A stretch of DNA of 44,288 nucleotides from Alphaproteobacteria bacterium (lineage in GTDB: Bacteria > Pseudomonadota > Alphaproteobacteria > Rs-D84), in NCBI GenBank assembly GCA_017616785.1, contig JAFZXK010000014.1, forward strand, positions 1-44,288. The letters are read 5' to 3'. The position numbers and the translations under genes are program-made. A model generated the notes under the pieces. That model was not told the DNA's origin and did no database searches. It saw only the letters and a program-made list of their open reading frames with translations. Of this stretch, positions 16,372-24,675 are shown piece by piece. Position 1 is the first letter of the stretch, and each line of letters opens with the position of its first letter.

Positions 16372-18477
16372 TTAATCGCCACTTCTATCCCATGACGGGT
16401 CCCAATCGCGGATACATTCCTGACTGTCATGTCCGGCGCCACAACCCAAAGCATCGCGTAAGCATTGTTCGCGGAATTCCGCAGAATTGCCGGTTCCTGT
16501 TGGCATTGGTGGGTTGTTTGCGGTCGTAGATGCCTGATTCAATATTTCGTTCAATGTTACGACATTGCGGCAAGTGTTCTTGGTATAATCGCTGGCGTTC
16601 CAAGTGCAACTGGTGCTGTCTGCTTTGTCGATAATTGCGCGGAATTGCGCGTATGACGGATTGCAAATCATATCTTGATAGCAATGCGGAACATTGGCAA
16701 TTTGCGCACAGTATGTTTTGATACGCGCCTTTGGCCAATTTTCGTTTGATTGCGCCTGGGTTTCATAGCAATCCCAAAGTTCACTTATGCATTCATCAAA
16801 ATTCGTGCCTGCGGCGGTTGCATCGGCCAAAACTTGGTCGCGTTCTTCGTTATAGAATTCCAAACGCTTTTGTTGTAATGCCTGTTGTGCGGCAACCTTT
16901 TGATATGTGATTTTTTGCGCGGTTGTCTTTAACTGTTCGCCATACAAATCACAGTCCGCGTTCGCGTCCAACAAGTATTTCTGCATCACACTGCGACGCG
17001 CATCCGCAACCGGACCGCGCAGGTTTTCATACGGGTCGTTCGAAGAACTGTAACCAAAGCAAGCCGCGGTCGAATTTGTTCCGATATTGCTGCGTTCGTT
17101 CAACTTTACATCGCCCGATGATGTAATTGTAACCTTGCTGTTGTAATTAAATGGACACGATGATGTTGCACCGTTCGCACAACGACCACCCGACGGCGGG
17201 GTACCGCAGCCCTCGTATATCCCGTTAAAGCAAGAATCCAATACGCGTGCGCAAACATTGTTATGTGCATAGCGGAACAAATCATAACCCCATGTTTCCG
17301 CCAATGTGTCAGTTACCTCACCTTCGACGATTGAAGACGCGGAACCATAAATTCCGTTTAACAAACCGTTCATAGTGGTAATCGTATCACCCAAAATACC
17401 ATCATTATTCGCCAAAATAGTATTAGTATTGTCTTTCACTTGGTCTGCCCATGATGCAAGTGACGCCAATATATCGGACCCCGCGCCATCAAGGTTATTG
17501 ACATTAAACCCATAAACACTTTCGTTTATGCAATACGACGGTGCCACAGAATAAGAACAAGACCCAGCTGTATAAAGCCCATGTTCGGCGCACCAATCAC
17601 CAAAATCGGTTTGACTGGTTCCATTATGACTTGCCTCTCTCCAAGAAACACAGTTCATAACCCGTTCTGCGTCGGTCAGTTCGAATGCCGCGCTAACTTC
17701 CTTGCCTTTGTTTGCAATCAACAATGCCAATTGACCGGAAATTTTAATCAATTCTTCGTTCGCGGAATTAAGTGCATCTTCGGCCTCGGCAAATGCCTTT
17801 ACACGACCCGCACAAGCACAGCGGCGTTGCGCTTCGTTACGTGCGGTACAGATTTCGTCCATACAGGTATAGTAAGATTCCAAACAGTTGCTATACGCAT
17901 CCGCCGAAATAAGTCCCGTCGAAGAATCAATAATGTTAGAATAACTGCCGGTATAAAGTTTGCTGTTCAGATATGTGTAATATGTTCCGTTCGTTATGGT
18001 TTTTGTTCCACGCATCGCGTCACCCTGCAAAGAAACGCGTGCACTATTTGCACCGTTCGCAACTGTGCTGGTTGTTGTCACGGTGCGCGGTTTAACATTG
18101 CGCGCTTTGACCCCGCGTGAAGAACGTCGCGCCAATTGACGTGTGATAACCCCGCGTTCGGTCGTACTGCGTGCAGTATCGGTTGTTGGACGTTGAACTA
18201 CACTGCGTGTCGCGGTTGTTGCGGTTGTTGCCGCCGCACCAGTCGTTGGACGCGCCGCTGTCGCACGAACATTGCGATTTGCGTCATTACGCGGACTGGT
18301 TCGGGACAATGTCAAGCCATCCGCCTCAACCTGAGTGTTTTCGAATATGGGCCCAATCGGGTCGGCGAAAACAACACGCATAGATAAAAATGTTGAACAA
18401 ACCAAAAACGCGCCCACCAACAAAAAAACAGTTCCTAACGCATTTTTACAGAAATTTTTCAAAGAATTGTTTTTCAT
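16372..18477 (-). CDS. large Cys-rich exported protein, 701 aa
   Basis: ATG 18477 follows AGGAGAG at good spacing and opens a signal peptide or N-terminal anchor (GTVFLLVGAFLVCSTFL). Next comes a Thr/Arg/Ala-rich low-complexity segment (to about 170), then a Cys-rich helical part. YTCMDEICTARNEAQRRCAC and the EDALNSANEELIKISGQ helix match the layout of the 835-aa protein across the rplU-rpmA pair (CMDQFCSVIDANQKRCSC, then VEEAVKEANTKLNEIAQ), so the two are diverged paralogues. No enzyme motif seen. A cell-envelope role is likely; it is otherwise unknown. Confidence 0.75.
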   Translation of the reverse strand: MKNNSLKNFCKNALGTVFLLVGAFLVCSTFLSMRVVFADPIGPIFENTQVEADGLTLSRTSPRNDANRNVRATAARPTTGAAATTATTATRSVVQRPTTDTARSTTERGVITRQLARRSSRGVKARNVKPRTVTTTSTVANGANSARVSLQGDAMRGTKTITNGTYYTYLNSKLYTGSYSNIIDSSTGLISADAYSNCLESYYTCMDEICTARNEAQRRCACAGRVKAFAEAEDALNSANEELIKISGQLALLIANKGKEVSAAFELTDAERVMNCVSWREASHNGTSQTDFGDWCAEHGLYTAGSCSYSVAPSYCINESVYGFNVNNLDGAGSDILASLASWADQVKDNTNTILANNDGILGDTITTMNGLLNGIYGSASSIVEGEVTDTLAETWGYDLFRYAHNNVCARVLDSCFNGIYEGCGTPPSGGRCANGATSSCPFNYNSKVTITSSGDVKLNERSNIGTNSTAACFGYSSSNDPYENLRGPVADARRSVMQKYLLDANADCDLYGEQLKTTAQKITYQKVAAQQALQQKRLEFYNEERDQVLADATAAGTNFDECISELWDCYETQAQSNENWPKARIKTYCAQIANVPHCYQDMICNPSYAQFRAIIDKADSTSCTWNASDYTKNTCRNVVTLNEILNQASTTANNPPMPTGTGNSAEFREQCLRDALGCGAGHDSQECIRDWDPSWDRSGD

Positions 18478-18565
18478 AAATGCTCTCCTAACTATCCCAG
18501 ATTTCCCCGAAATTCCAACCTTTTCACCGCATAATCCAACGCGGACTATACTATTATCACCCATC

Positions 18566-18594
18566 ATTATAACATATTTACGAATTTTTGTAAA
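18566..18594 (-). promoter_or_regulatory. promoter with dyad 18-mer
   Basis: On the minus strand: TTTACA (18589-18594), 17 bases, TATAAT (18566-18571). The -35 is inside TTTACGAATTTTTGTAAA (18577-18594), the same 18-mer and the same layout as at 8837-8854. Confidence 0.7.
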
Positions 18595-18595
18595 T

Positions 18596-18622
18596 GAAAA
18601 AACCCGCCACGCGGCGGGTAAA
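18596..18622 (-). terminator. intrinsic terminator
   Basis: On the minus strand ACCCGCC GCGT GGCGGGT is followed by TTTTT. It closes the 89-aa gene and insulates the promoter just downstream. Confidence 0.85.
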
Positions 18623-18637
18623 ATTTATATATTTTTT

Positions 18638-18907
18638 TTAGTCCGGAATAATTTCGGTTGGCACCGGATATTCCTCGATAGGCATTTCCGGTTCTTCATC
18701 TTCTGGGACAACCTCTACATCGTCTTCCACAACTTCTTCAATTTGCGGTTCTTCCACAACCGGCGCGGCCACAGGTTCCACAGCATTCACAGGTTCAACC
18801 ACGGTCGTTTCGGCCTCTGTAACCACGGCGTTTTCAACAAGTTCTGCGTTCGCCGCCGATACAGCCGCGATTCCAACAAACAACCCAAGTATAAATATTT
18901 TTTTCAT
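18638..18907 (-). CDS. small acidic exported protein, 89 aa
   Basis: A signal peptide (MKKIFILGLFVGIAAVSAANA) is followed by about 68 residues that are almost only Glu, Val, Pro, Ala and Thr (EVVPEDEEPEMPIEEYPVP). The mature part is strongly acidic and probably disordered. The start follows AAAAAAGGAGAAAAA. It has its own promoter and terminator. It could be a periplasmic spacer, metal-binding or surface protein; there is no recognised family. Confidence 0.75.
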   Translation of the reverse strand: MKKIFILGLFVGIAAVSAANAELVENAVVTEAETTVVEPVNAVEPVAAPVVEEPQIEEVVEDDVEVVPEDEEPEMPIEEYPVPTEIIPD

Positions 18908-18934
18908 TTTTTCTCCTTTTTTCTTGTGCGATTT

Positions 18935-18964
18935 ATGATAATTCCTTTTCTATTTCAAAGTCAA
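18935..18964 (-). promoter_or_regulatory. promoter of the acidic exported protein
   Basis: On the minus strand: TTGACT (18959-18964), 18 bases, TATCAT (18935-18940). It lies right after the stop of the upstream gene. Confidence 0.65.
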
Positions 18965-18985
18965 TAGGTTTGTTTTTTAACTCAA

Positions 18986-19912
18986 TCAATTTGGCAAAGT
19001 CCATAACCAACAATGTTCATCGGTGTGGGTTTCGCTGTCCCATCCGGCGCATACATACTTTACCGACGCCATCGTGGCAAGTTTGCCCGCATCGGTTGAT
19101 GCATCATATGCATTCGTTGGGTCATAGACGGCGGTTTCGGTGAATTCTTGGACGCCGGTGGTTGCGTTTGTTCCATTGTATGTCACAACCGTTCCCGTTG
19201 TCCCGGTTGGCAGTGCGTTATTTGTAATTTTCGTATTTAATTCACTATACACATCCTTTAACAGTTCCAATGATACCAATGCGTTTTTGATGTAGTCCTG
19301 ATTGGTGGCATTATCGGAACCAAATGTACCGCTGGTAAATGTGGACATATCCGCGCTTGTTGCAACGGTCCCATTGACATAATTAATGACCGCCGGCGCA
19401 TTAGCTGTCGTAGTAAGACCTAACGACCCACCTGCGGTAATATATGCCAGAGAGTTGCCGCTGCCGTCTATGATACCTCGCGTAATTGCTTGGGCGTGAG
19501 CATCTGAACTCTTAGCCGGAAGCAGGTTCTGTTTACCACTTAAAGCCGCAGCCACATATTTTACGGGGGCAATACTGTTTTCCATATCACTTAGGGTCAT
19601 TTCTTCAAACTCATCCTCGTCTTGAAAAGAGGGAAGCAACCATGATAGATGATTTTCTTTTAGAGCCTCGACCAAAAAATAATCGGGTACTACACCATAA
19701 GTATCAAGTATCCACCGTTCTTGAACGTCACCGGTGGTGGAATCGTATGTGACGACACTGTTGTTTGCGCCGTACGTTCCCGCCGGAATTTTATCTTGTT
19801 TTGTATCAACATATGCCTTACTTGCGACGGTTTTTTGTGCAGTGGGATCCGGGTCGGTTGCGAATGCCGGAATAGTGATGATCAGCGACAAAAGAACAAG
19901 TACCTTTGTCAT
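18986..19912 (-). CDS. exported repeat-containing protein, 308 aa, 5' end embedded in repeats
   Basis: From ATG 19912 there is a signal peptide (MTKVLVLLSLIITIPAFA), then phrases such as TVASKAYVDTKQDK, AGTYGANNSVVTYDSTTGDVQ, VKYVAAALSGKQN and NYVNGTVATSADMSTFTSG, typical of the stalk or adhesin-like proteins in this window. The C-terminus has CAGWDSETHTDEHCWLW. The start codon lies within a GTCATGGCGG-type palindromic repeat and has no ribosome-binding site. The frame stays open through the whole repeat cluster up to about 20296, so the true start, or whether the gene is still expressed, is unclear. Confidence 0.65.
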   Translation of the reverse strand: MTKVLVLLSLIITIPAFATDPDPTAQKTVASKAYVDTKQDKIPAGTYGANNSVVTYDSTTGDVQERWILDTYGVVPDYFLVEALKENHLSWLLPSFQDEDEFEEMTLSDMENSIAPVKYVAAALSGKQNLLPAKSSDAHAQAITRGIIDGSGNSLAYITAGGSLGLTTTANAPAVINYVNGTVATSADMSTFTSGTFGSDNATNQDYIKNALVSLELLKDVYSELNTKITNNALPTGTTGTVVTYNGTNATTGVQEFTETAVYDPTNAYDASTDAGKLATMASVKYVCAGWDSETHTDEHCWLWTLPN

Positions 19913-20260
19913 GGCGGGCTTGGTCCGCCATAGGGTTGTTTTTATTGTCATTCCGGGCTTGGTCCGGAACCCTATTGCGGCTCGGGGGCCGCAATGACAA
20001 AAAGATTGTTGTTCGTTGCGTAATCCCCGCGTATCGGTTTGTAATTCCCCTTCTTGTCTGGCCCCGCAAAATTTGAAAAATTTTGTGGGCGATTCTGGTC
20101 CACCATGACAAAAAGATTGGTGTCCGTTGCTGGGTCTCCGCGTATCGGTTTGTAATTCCCCTTCTTTCCAAGAAGGGGTGCGGCATAGCATGCCGCGGGG
20201 TAGTTTTCCCCATACCCCCCGGCGGTTCCGCCGGACCCCTTTCCCCAGGAAAGGGGAATT
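19908..20260. repeat. cluster of palindromic and direct intergenic repeats
   Basis: Contains the palindrome GTCATGGCGGGCTTGGTCCG at 19909 on, a GTCATTCCGGGCTTGGTCCG palindrome (about 19946-19975), the hairpin TTGCGGCTCGGGGGCCGCAA (about 19975-19994), and two roughly 60-bp direct repeats (19997-20057 and 20108-20167, about 85-90% alike). It also holds a CCCCGCAAAATTT...TTTTGTGGG palindrome (20062-20089) and an AAGGGG-type inverted repeat up to 20260. Related palindromes recur around 27304-27393 and 27811-27975. Confidence 0.75.
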
Positions 20261-20319
20261 CATTTGACGATTGAATAATTTGAAAAGTGTTGTCATTTTG
20301 TTCCCTCTTTTTTATCAAC

Positions 20320-20501
20320 AAAAAACCACCGAATACGCTTCAAGTGGTTGGAGGTTAACGACTATAATGTTCGGAAAATAGTGGGCTTATTCGATATATT
20401 CACCGCCCTCCAACCGCACAGGGTTGGAGGTGTTTTATGTCCCCACGGACACCGAACATTACCAAGGGTCGTTACACCCCATCGATGGAATACCCACCGA
20501 C
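20320..20501 (-). ncRNA. ssrS: structured small RNA, 6S-like candidate
   Basis: About 180 nt with its own promoter and a hairpin followed by T6. The fold is a rod. Outer helix: TAACGAC/GTCGTTA (20468-20474 with 20356-20362). Second helix: AATGTTCGG/CCGAACATT (20452-20460 with 20366-20374). Then comes a wide bubble and an apical stem CCTCCAACC/GGTTGGAGG (20422-20430 with 20407-20415). Length, closing stem, central bubble and apical hairpin are those of 6S RNA, which binds RNA polymerase. A third CCTCCAACC next to the terminator can compete for pairing. The 6S identity is inference; the RNA itself is better supported. Confidence 0.55.
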
Positions 20502-20507
20502 ACATAA

Positions 20508-20537
20508 ATTATATCAAAAGTCATCGAATCGGGTCAA
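20508..20537 (-). promoter_or_regulatory. promoter of the small RNA
   Basis: On the minus strand: TTGACC (20532-20537), 18 bases, TATAAT (20508-20513). Predicted start near 20501. Confidence 0.7.
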
Positions 20538-20589
20538 GATAAAAAACCGGCGGTATTCCGGCGAAAATCTATTTTTGTTCGCAATAATT

Positions 20590-21636
20590 TTACTTGCATA
20601 CCGTATCTGCGATGGTTTGGACCGCGGTGTTTTTTACAAGTGATTTTTTTGCCATTTTTTCCAAACGCGATGGATTTTCAAACAATTCGCCAAGTGTCGC
20701 GGAAAGCCACTTTTCGGTGAACTTGGTTTGCGGAATTGCGAATCCGCCGCCCAACTTTTCATAGTTTGCTGCATTTGCCGCCTGGTCCGGGTTGATGGCA
20801 AGTGGCACCAATATCGCCGGCCGACCAATGGTCATAAGTTCGACAACGGTGCTTGCGCCGCTGCGCCCGATAACAAGGTCCGCATCGACAATCGCGGTCG
20901 CCATATCGCGTATGAACGACAATACATTTGCGTGAATTTTATGGTCGGCATAGAACCTTTGCAACCGCGCCACATTTTCCGGACGCGTTTGATGTGTAAC
21001 AAAGATTTTCTTGTTGCCCATTGCCACAACGGCGCGCGGCACAACATCGTCCAAGATTTGCGCGCCCAATGACCCGCCGGTAACAAGCAAGTGCATCTTG
21101 GCCGGTAACGGTGCACCCGCATTTTCAATGAATTCGTGTCGCACTGGCAGACCCGTATAAACCACGCGCGCATCGGTGTTCTTTGGAATTCCGGAAACAT
21201 CATGGAAACTGGTCATCAATGTTTTAACCCAACGCATAGTAAAACGATTTGCGCGCCCGATTGCACCATTTTGTTCGTGCAAGAAAGTCGGAATATGCCA
21301 CATATGCGCCGCAAAAACCGCCGGCACAGATGCGTATCCACCGAACGCAACAACGCGGTCCGGCCGTGTGAAAATAAAACGCAAAACAAGTGCCGTCGCC
21401 GAAACACAAATCTTGAACAGCGCCCACATTTGATGCACGCGACTTTTTGCGCCAACGCCCGCCGCCCAAATATGAACTTTTTTTGAACCCTTTGGTGCGC
21501 CATCCGCAACCATTTTGCGCACGCGCCCATCACAAGAAATTATTATTTTATGCCCGCGGGCCGAAAGTTCATCCGCCACCGCCAGTGCCGGAAAAACATG
21601 CCCGCCGGTGCCACCTGTTGCAATCCAAATTTTCAT
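20590..21636 (-). CDS. murG: UDP-GlcNAc:undecaprenyl-PP-MurNAc-pentapeptide GlcNAc transferase
   Basis: 348 aa, standard length. MurG adds GlcNAc to lipid I to make lipid II on the inner face of the membrane. Seen: the glycine-rich GGTGGH at residues 8-13, FGGYASVPAVFAA, HEQNGAIGRANR, LVTGGSLGAQ and the donor-binding VIGRSGASTVVELMTIGRPAILVPL. ATG 21636 follows AAGGGGG; the in-frame TTG- or GTG-type codons before it lack support. It is the last gene of the mraY-ftsW-murG set, 23 bases after ftsW. Confidence 0.97.
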   Translation of the reverse strand: MKIWIATGGTGGHVFPALAVADELSARGHKIIISCDGRVRKMVADGAPKGSKKVHIWAAGVGAKSRVHQMWALFKICVSATALVLRFIFTRPDRVVAFGGYASVPAVFAAHMWHIPTFLHEQNGAIGRANRFTMRWVKTLMTSFHDVSGIPKNTDARVVYTGLPVRHEFIENAGAPLPAKMHLLVTGGSLGAQILDDVVPRAVVAMGNKKIFVTHQTRPENVARLQRFYADHKIHANVLSFIRDMATAIVDADLVIGRSGASTVVELMTIGRPAILVPLAINPDQAANAANYEKLGGGFAIPQTKFTEKWLSATLGELFENPSRLEKMAKKSLVKNTAVQTIADTVCK

Positions 21637-21659
21637 ATCGTTACCCCCTTTGTCTAATT

Positions 21660-22811
21660 TTATCCGCGCCATTTATCTTCGCGAACAATTGCCAACACCA
21701 TACCAAACAGGAAACAGAATCCGACAAGTGAACTGCCGCCATATGATATAAACGGCAAAGTCATACCCTTTGGCGCAAACAGCCCAAGTGTCGATACAAG
21801 GTTTATACAACACTGAATTCCAAACAGCGCCGCCGTTCCGCCAACCGCATAGAACACAAACCTATCACGCGCATGAATCGCGTCGGTTACCAATAACTTT
21901 AACACATACACCAGCAAGCACAGCATAACAACCGCCATTATTGCGCCCAAATCTTCGACAATCGCGGCATAGATAAAGTCAGTATGCGCGTCCGGCAAAC
22001 CTTCCTTGATAAACGCATTATCGCCACTGCCAAAGAAACCGCCATGTTGAATTGATTGCACTGATTGTGTTACCTGATACTTATCACCCGTCCCCGTAAG
22101 CAATGTTGATATACGATTATGCACATGGTCCATCGTATAGTATGCAATTGTCAAAATGCCCCCGCCCGCGGCAACCATACCACCAAATGCCCACCAAGAA
22201 AGCCCGGCAATCAACAGCATACAAATCAATACCCCAAGGTAAAGAAGCGAACTGCCGACATCGGGGTGTGTAAAAATCACAATCAACGCGGGAACAAACA
22301 GTGCGATATACATCCACCAATTTGGTGCGCGCAATTTCCACGCGTCGCGCGCGACAAAAAGTTTTTCGCCAAACTTTTTATGCATTTCCGATAAAAACCA
22401 TGCGGTAAGTATAATAAATCCGGGCTTCATAATATCGGCCGGCAAAATATGAAAAGACCCGATTTCAATAAAACGTGCGGAACCTTTGATTGTATTTGGT
22501 GCAACAATTGTTACCGCAAGCAAAACGAACCCAACAATAATATCCAAAACTGATAATTTTAATATAATTTTCTTATTCAAAAAACTTGTTACAAACAAAG
22601 TTATAAGCCCAAGTGCATAAAACTTTAAACCCTTTTGTAAAAAGTAATACCATGGCTGCGGCTTTGGCCTAAGGTGTTCGGCAACGACGCTGCCGGCGGA
22701 AACGGCAAAAAACATCCCGATTACCATCAACAACAAGACCATGTAAAGCAATCGTCTGTCGATTTCAAAAAACCAACTGGTAAGTCCGCTTTCTTCCGTC
22801 CGCTTAAACAT
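21660..22811 (-). CDS. ftsW: lipid II polymerase / divisome protein FtsW
   Basis: 383 aa SEDS protein with about ten membrane helices. Seen: the family motif QSVQSIQHGGFFGSG, the loop GLPDAHTDFIYAAIVEDLG, and the C-terminal FISYGGSSLVGF. FtsW polymerises lipid II at the septum with its cognate PBP3. ATG 22811 is preferred over an upstream TTG because it follows AAAGGAAA. It starts 13 bases after mraY; murD, usually in this gap, is not there. Confidence 0.96.
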   Translation of the reverse strand: MFKRTEESGLTSWFFEIDRRLLYMVLLLMVIGMFFAVSAGSVVAEHLRPKPQPWYYFLQKGLKFYALGLITLFVTSFLNKKIILKLSVLDIIVGFVLLAVTIVAPNTIKGSARFIEIGSFHILPADIMKPGFIILTAWFLSEMHKKFGEKLFVARDAWKLRAPNWWMYIALFVPALIVIFTHPDVGSSLLYLGVLICMLLIAGLSWWAFGGMVAAGGGILTIAYYTMDHVHNRISTLLTGTGDKYQVTQSVQSIQHGGFFGSGDNAFIKEGLPDAHTDFIYAAIVEDLGAIMAVVMLCLLVYVLKLLVTDAIHARDRFVFYAVGGTAALFGIQCCINLVSTLGLFAPKGMTLPFISYGGSSLVGFCFLFGMVLAIVREDKWRG

Positions 22812-22824
22812 CTGTGTGTTTCCT

Positions 22825-23913
22825 TTATGCAAATTTCAAAAGCATCAATGCCAGGCCTGAAAACAAAACCGAGATTACGAAAAACCTGTCCACAATCTTT
22901 GTTTCCGGCCATCCAAGTTCTTCAAAATGATGGTGCAGTGGTGCACGCAAGAAAATCCGCCGACCTGTGCCGGTTGTGCGCCGCGTGATTTTGAAAAACA
23001 TCGTTTGAACAAAAGACGAAAGCAATATCAAAACCATCATCATCGCCGCAATACCCATAATGACTTCGGATTTCAACAACATTGCGACCGTTCCCATAAA
23101 TCCGCCAAGTGCGAGTGACCCAACATCGCCCATGAATATCGACGCCGGTTTTGCGTTAAACCACAAAAATCCAAGGATCGCACCAAACACCGCGCCAAGG
23201 ACGGGATACAAACCACTTGTCGCCGGCATAAACAAAACCGTGTCCATAAACCCTATGCGCGTCGCACCGTAAAGCGCGACAACCAAAACAATCAAAACCG
23301 GAATATAAAGTTTCACCAACATTCCGTCAAGCCCATCGGTAATATTTGTCGCGTTCGCGCCGCCACAGATAACAAAATACGCAAACACATAGTAAAATAT
23401 CCCAAGCGGAAAGATTATTCCAAACGGCAACGCCAACGAATTGTCCGGAATATATGAAGGCATCGTCAAATTGATAAGATACGCCAACACAACAACACAC
23501 ACGCCTTCGACAATCAAACGCAGTGCGGGCGAAAGGCCATTTGACGCCTTTTTCGATTGGCTTGTAACCTTTTTGTAATCATCAACGAACCCGATAATCG
23601 AAAACAGCACCAAAGACAGCAACGCAATCCACCCTGTTACACTGTCCACCGGCATAAACAAAATCGCACCAATCAGCGACGCAATGATAATCAGTATTCC
23701 GCCCATCGTCGGCGTGCCGGCCTTTTGCCGATGCGATTCCGGAACATTTTCACTAATGGGTTGACCCTTTTTTTGCCACGCATGCATCGCGCGAATAAAC
23801 GGCCGCCCAAACAGCATCATAATAATAAACGCCGTTCCAAACGCCGCGCCAAACTGCGTCCACCCGCCAAAGAACAATCCAAATCCATTTGATAGCAAAT
23901 AATCTGTCAGCAT
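22825..23913 (-). CDS. mraY: phospho-MurNAc-pentapeptide transferase
   Basis: 362 aa, ten predicted membrane helices. The enzyme transfers phospho-MurNAc-pentapeptide to undecaprenyl phosphate, giving lipid I. Seen: PTMGGILI, the catalytic Asp pair in GFVDDYKK, NATNITDGLDGM, FMGDVGSLALGG and the C-terminal RAPLHHHFEELGWPE. ATG 23913 follows AAAAAGGAGAATTTT. First gene of the mraY-ftsW-murG set; murE and murF are not upstream in this window. Confidence 0.98.
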   Translation of the reverse strand: MLTDYLLSNGFGLFFGGWTQFGAAFGTAFIIMMLFGRPFIRAMHAWQKKGQPISENVPESHRQKAGTPTMGGILIIIASLIGAILFMPVDSVTGWIALLSLVLFSIIGFVDDYKKVTSQSKKASNGLSPALRLIVEGVCVVVLAYLINLTMPSYIPDNSLALPFGIIFPLGIFYYVFAYFVICGGANATNITDGLDGMLVKLYIPVLIVLVVALYGATRIGFMDTVLFMPATSGLYPVLGAVFGAILGFLWFNAKPASIFMGDVGSLALGGFMGTVAMLLKSEVIMGIAAMMMVLILLSSFVQTMFFKITRRTTGTGRRIFLRAPLHHHFEELGWPETKIVDRFFVISVLFSGLALMLLKFA

Positions 23914-24089
23914 AAAATTCTCCTTTTTATGCCTATATTTTATCACAATAGTTTGAATAGTGAAACTTTATTTCAAAAAAAATTTGTTAAGGACTAATTG
24001 GAATCTAGCGCCTGTGTGGCGGGTTTGATTTTTTTTTGTGTTTTATTGCTGTAAACGGATAATTCTTTAGAAAATTTACATTTTTATAC

Positions 24090-24118
24090 TTGACAATATA
24101 CTTCTTTTGTATTATTTA
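24090..24118 (+). promoter_or_regulatory. promoter of the ART-like cassette
   Basis: TTGACA at 24090-24095 with TATTTA (24113-24118) at 17 bases, or TATTAT (24110-24115) at 14. The region is much more AT-rich than the cell-wall genes next to it. Confidence 0.55.
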
Positions 24119-24147
24119 TTGGTGTGAACATAAAAAAGGTCACATCA

Positions 24148-24660
24148 ATGCATAAATACTTATACCATGGGTCCGATAGAAAATTGAACATTGGCGACAA
24201 GTTGTTATGCCATACAAGCTATAACAAATATTCAACAGAGAAAGTACACGCATGTTTTGCAACATCATCAATAGCCAAAGCTAAATATTTTGGAATTATA
24301 AATTGCATTCGCCCACGAATTCTTGGTGCCAGGAGTTGCATGGATAATAATAAATTGTATATCACTGATGTCGCCCCTGTTATAAAACCGAAATTTTATG
24401 TATATATGGTGGATTTCGATGATTTTGTGTTGGACGCAAAGAATGAATATATGTCTGACCATGATGTCTTGGTGCGTGATATTGTAGAATTTGATCTTGT
24501 TGATACGTTGAATCGGGACGGTTTGGAAGTTTATCAAGTTCCGCATACCGATAAATCCCTGCCAGTTTCCGAACAGATAGAACAGCTTCAGAATTTTATA
24601 TATTCTGGGCAAGCATATCGTCTTGACATTGCTGAATTAATAAAGAATCATCAGAAATAA
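24148..24660 (+). CDS. ADP-ribosyltransferase-like protein (Arr-like fold)
   Basis: 170 aa from ATG 24148, preceded by AAAAAAGG. The start YLYHGSDRKLNIGDKLL closely follows the opening of rifampin ADP-ribosyltransferase Arr and other ART-fold enzymes (F/Y-x-HG-T/S-...-L-x-x-GD-x-L). VHACFATSSIAKAKYFG fits the next ART block, and KFYVYMVDF plus a later VRDIVEFDLVD fit the Arr-type strand and end. The His of YHGS and the middle Tyr would line the NAD pocket. No experimental relative is claimed; it could modify a protein, nucleic acid or small molecule. It heads a tight three-gene cassette. Confidence 0.55.
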   Translation: MHKYLYHGSDRKLNIGDKLLCHTSYNKYSTEKVHACFATSSIAKAKYFGIINCIRPRILGARSCMDNNKLYITDVAPVIKPKFYVYMVDFDDFVLDAKNEYMSDHDVLVRDIVEFDLVDTLNRDGLEVYQVPHTDKSLPVSEQIEQLQNFIYSGQAYRLDIAELIKNHQK

Positions 24661-24675
24661 TTGAAAGGATACAAA

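Noticed and set aside
19913-20296. In-frame N-terminal 128 residues of the protein at 18986-19912
   Set aside because: They are a translation of intergenic repeats and precede a clean signal peptide at 19912; kept only as a finding.
20320-20501. tmRNA, RNase P RNA or SRP RNA
   Set aside because: No tag frame, no tRNA-like ends, no conserved RNase P blocks, no SRP tetraloop. The rod fold suits 6S better.
20348-20643. Short plus-strand frames over the small RNA
   Set aside because: They overlap the structured RNA and the end of murG, with no ribosome-binding sites.
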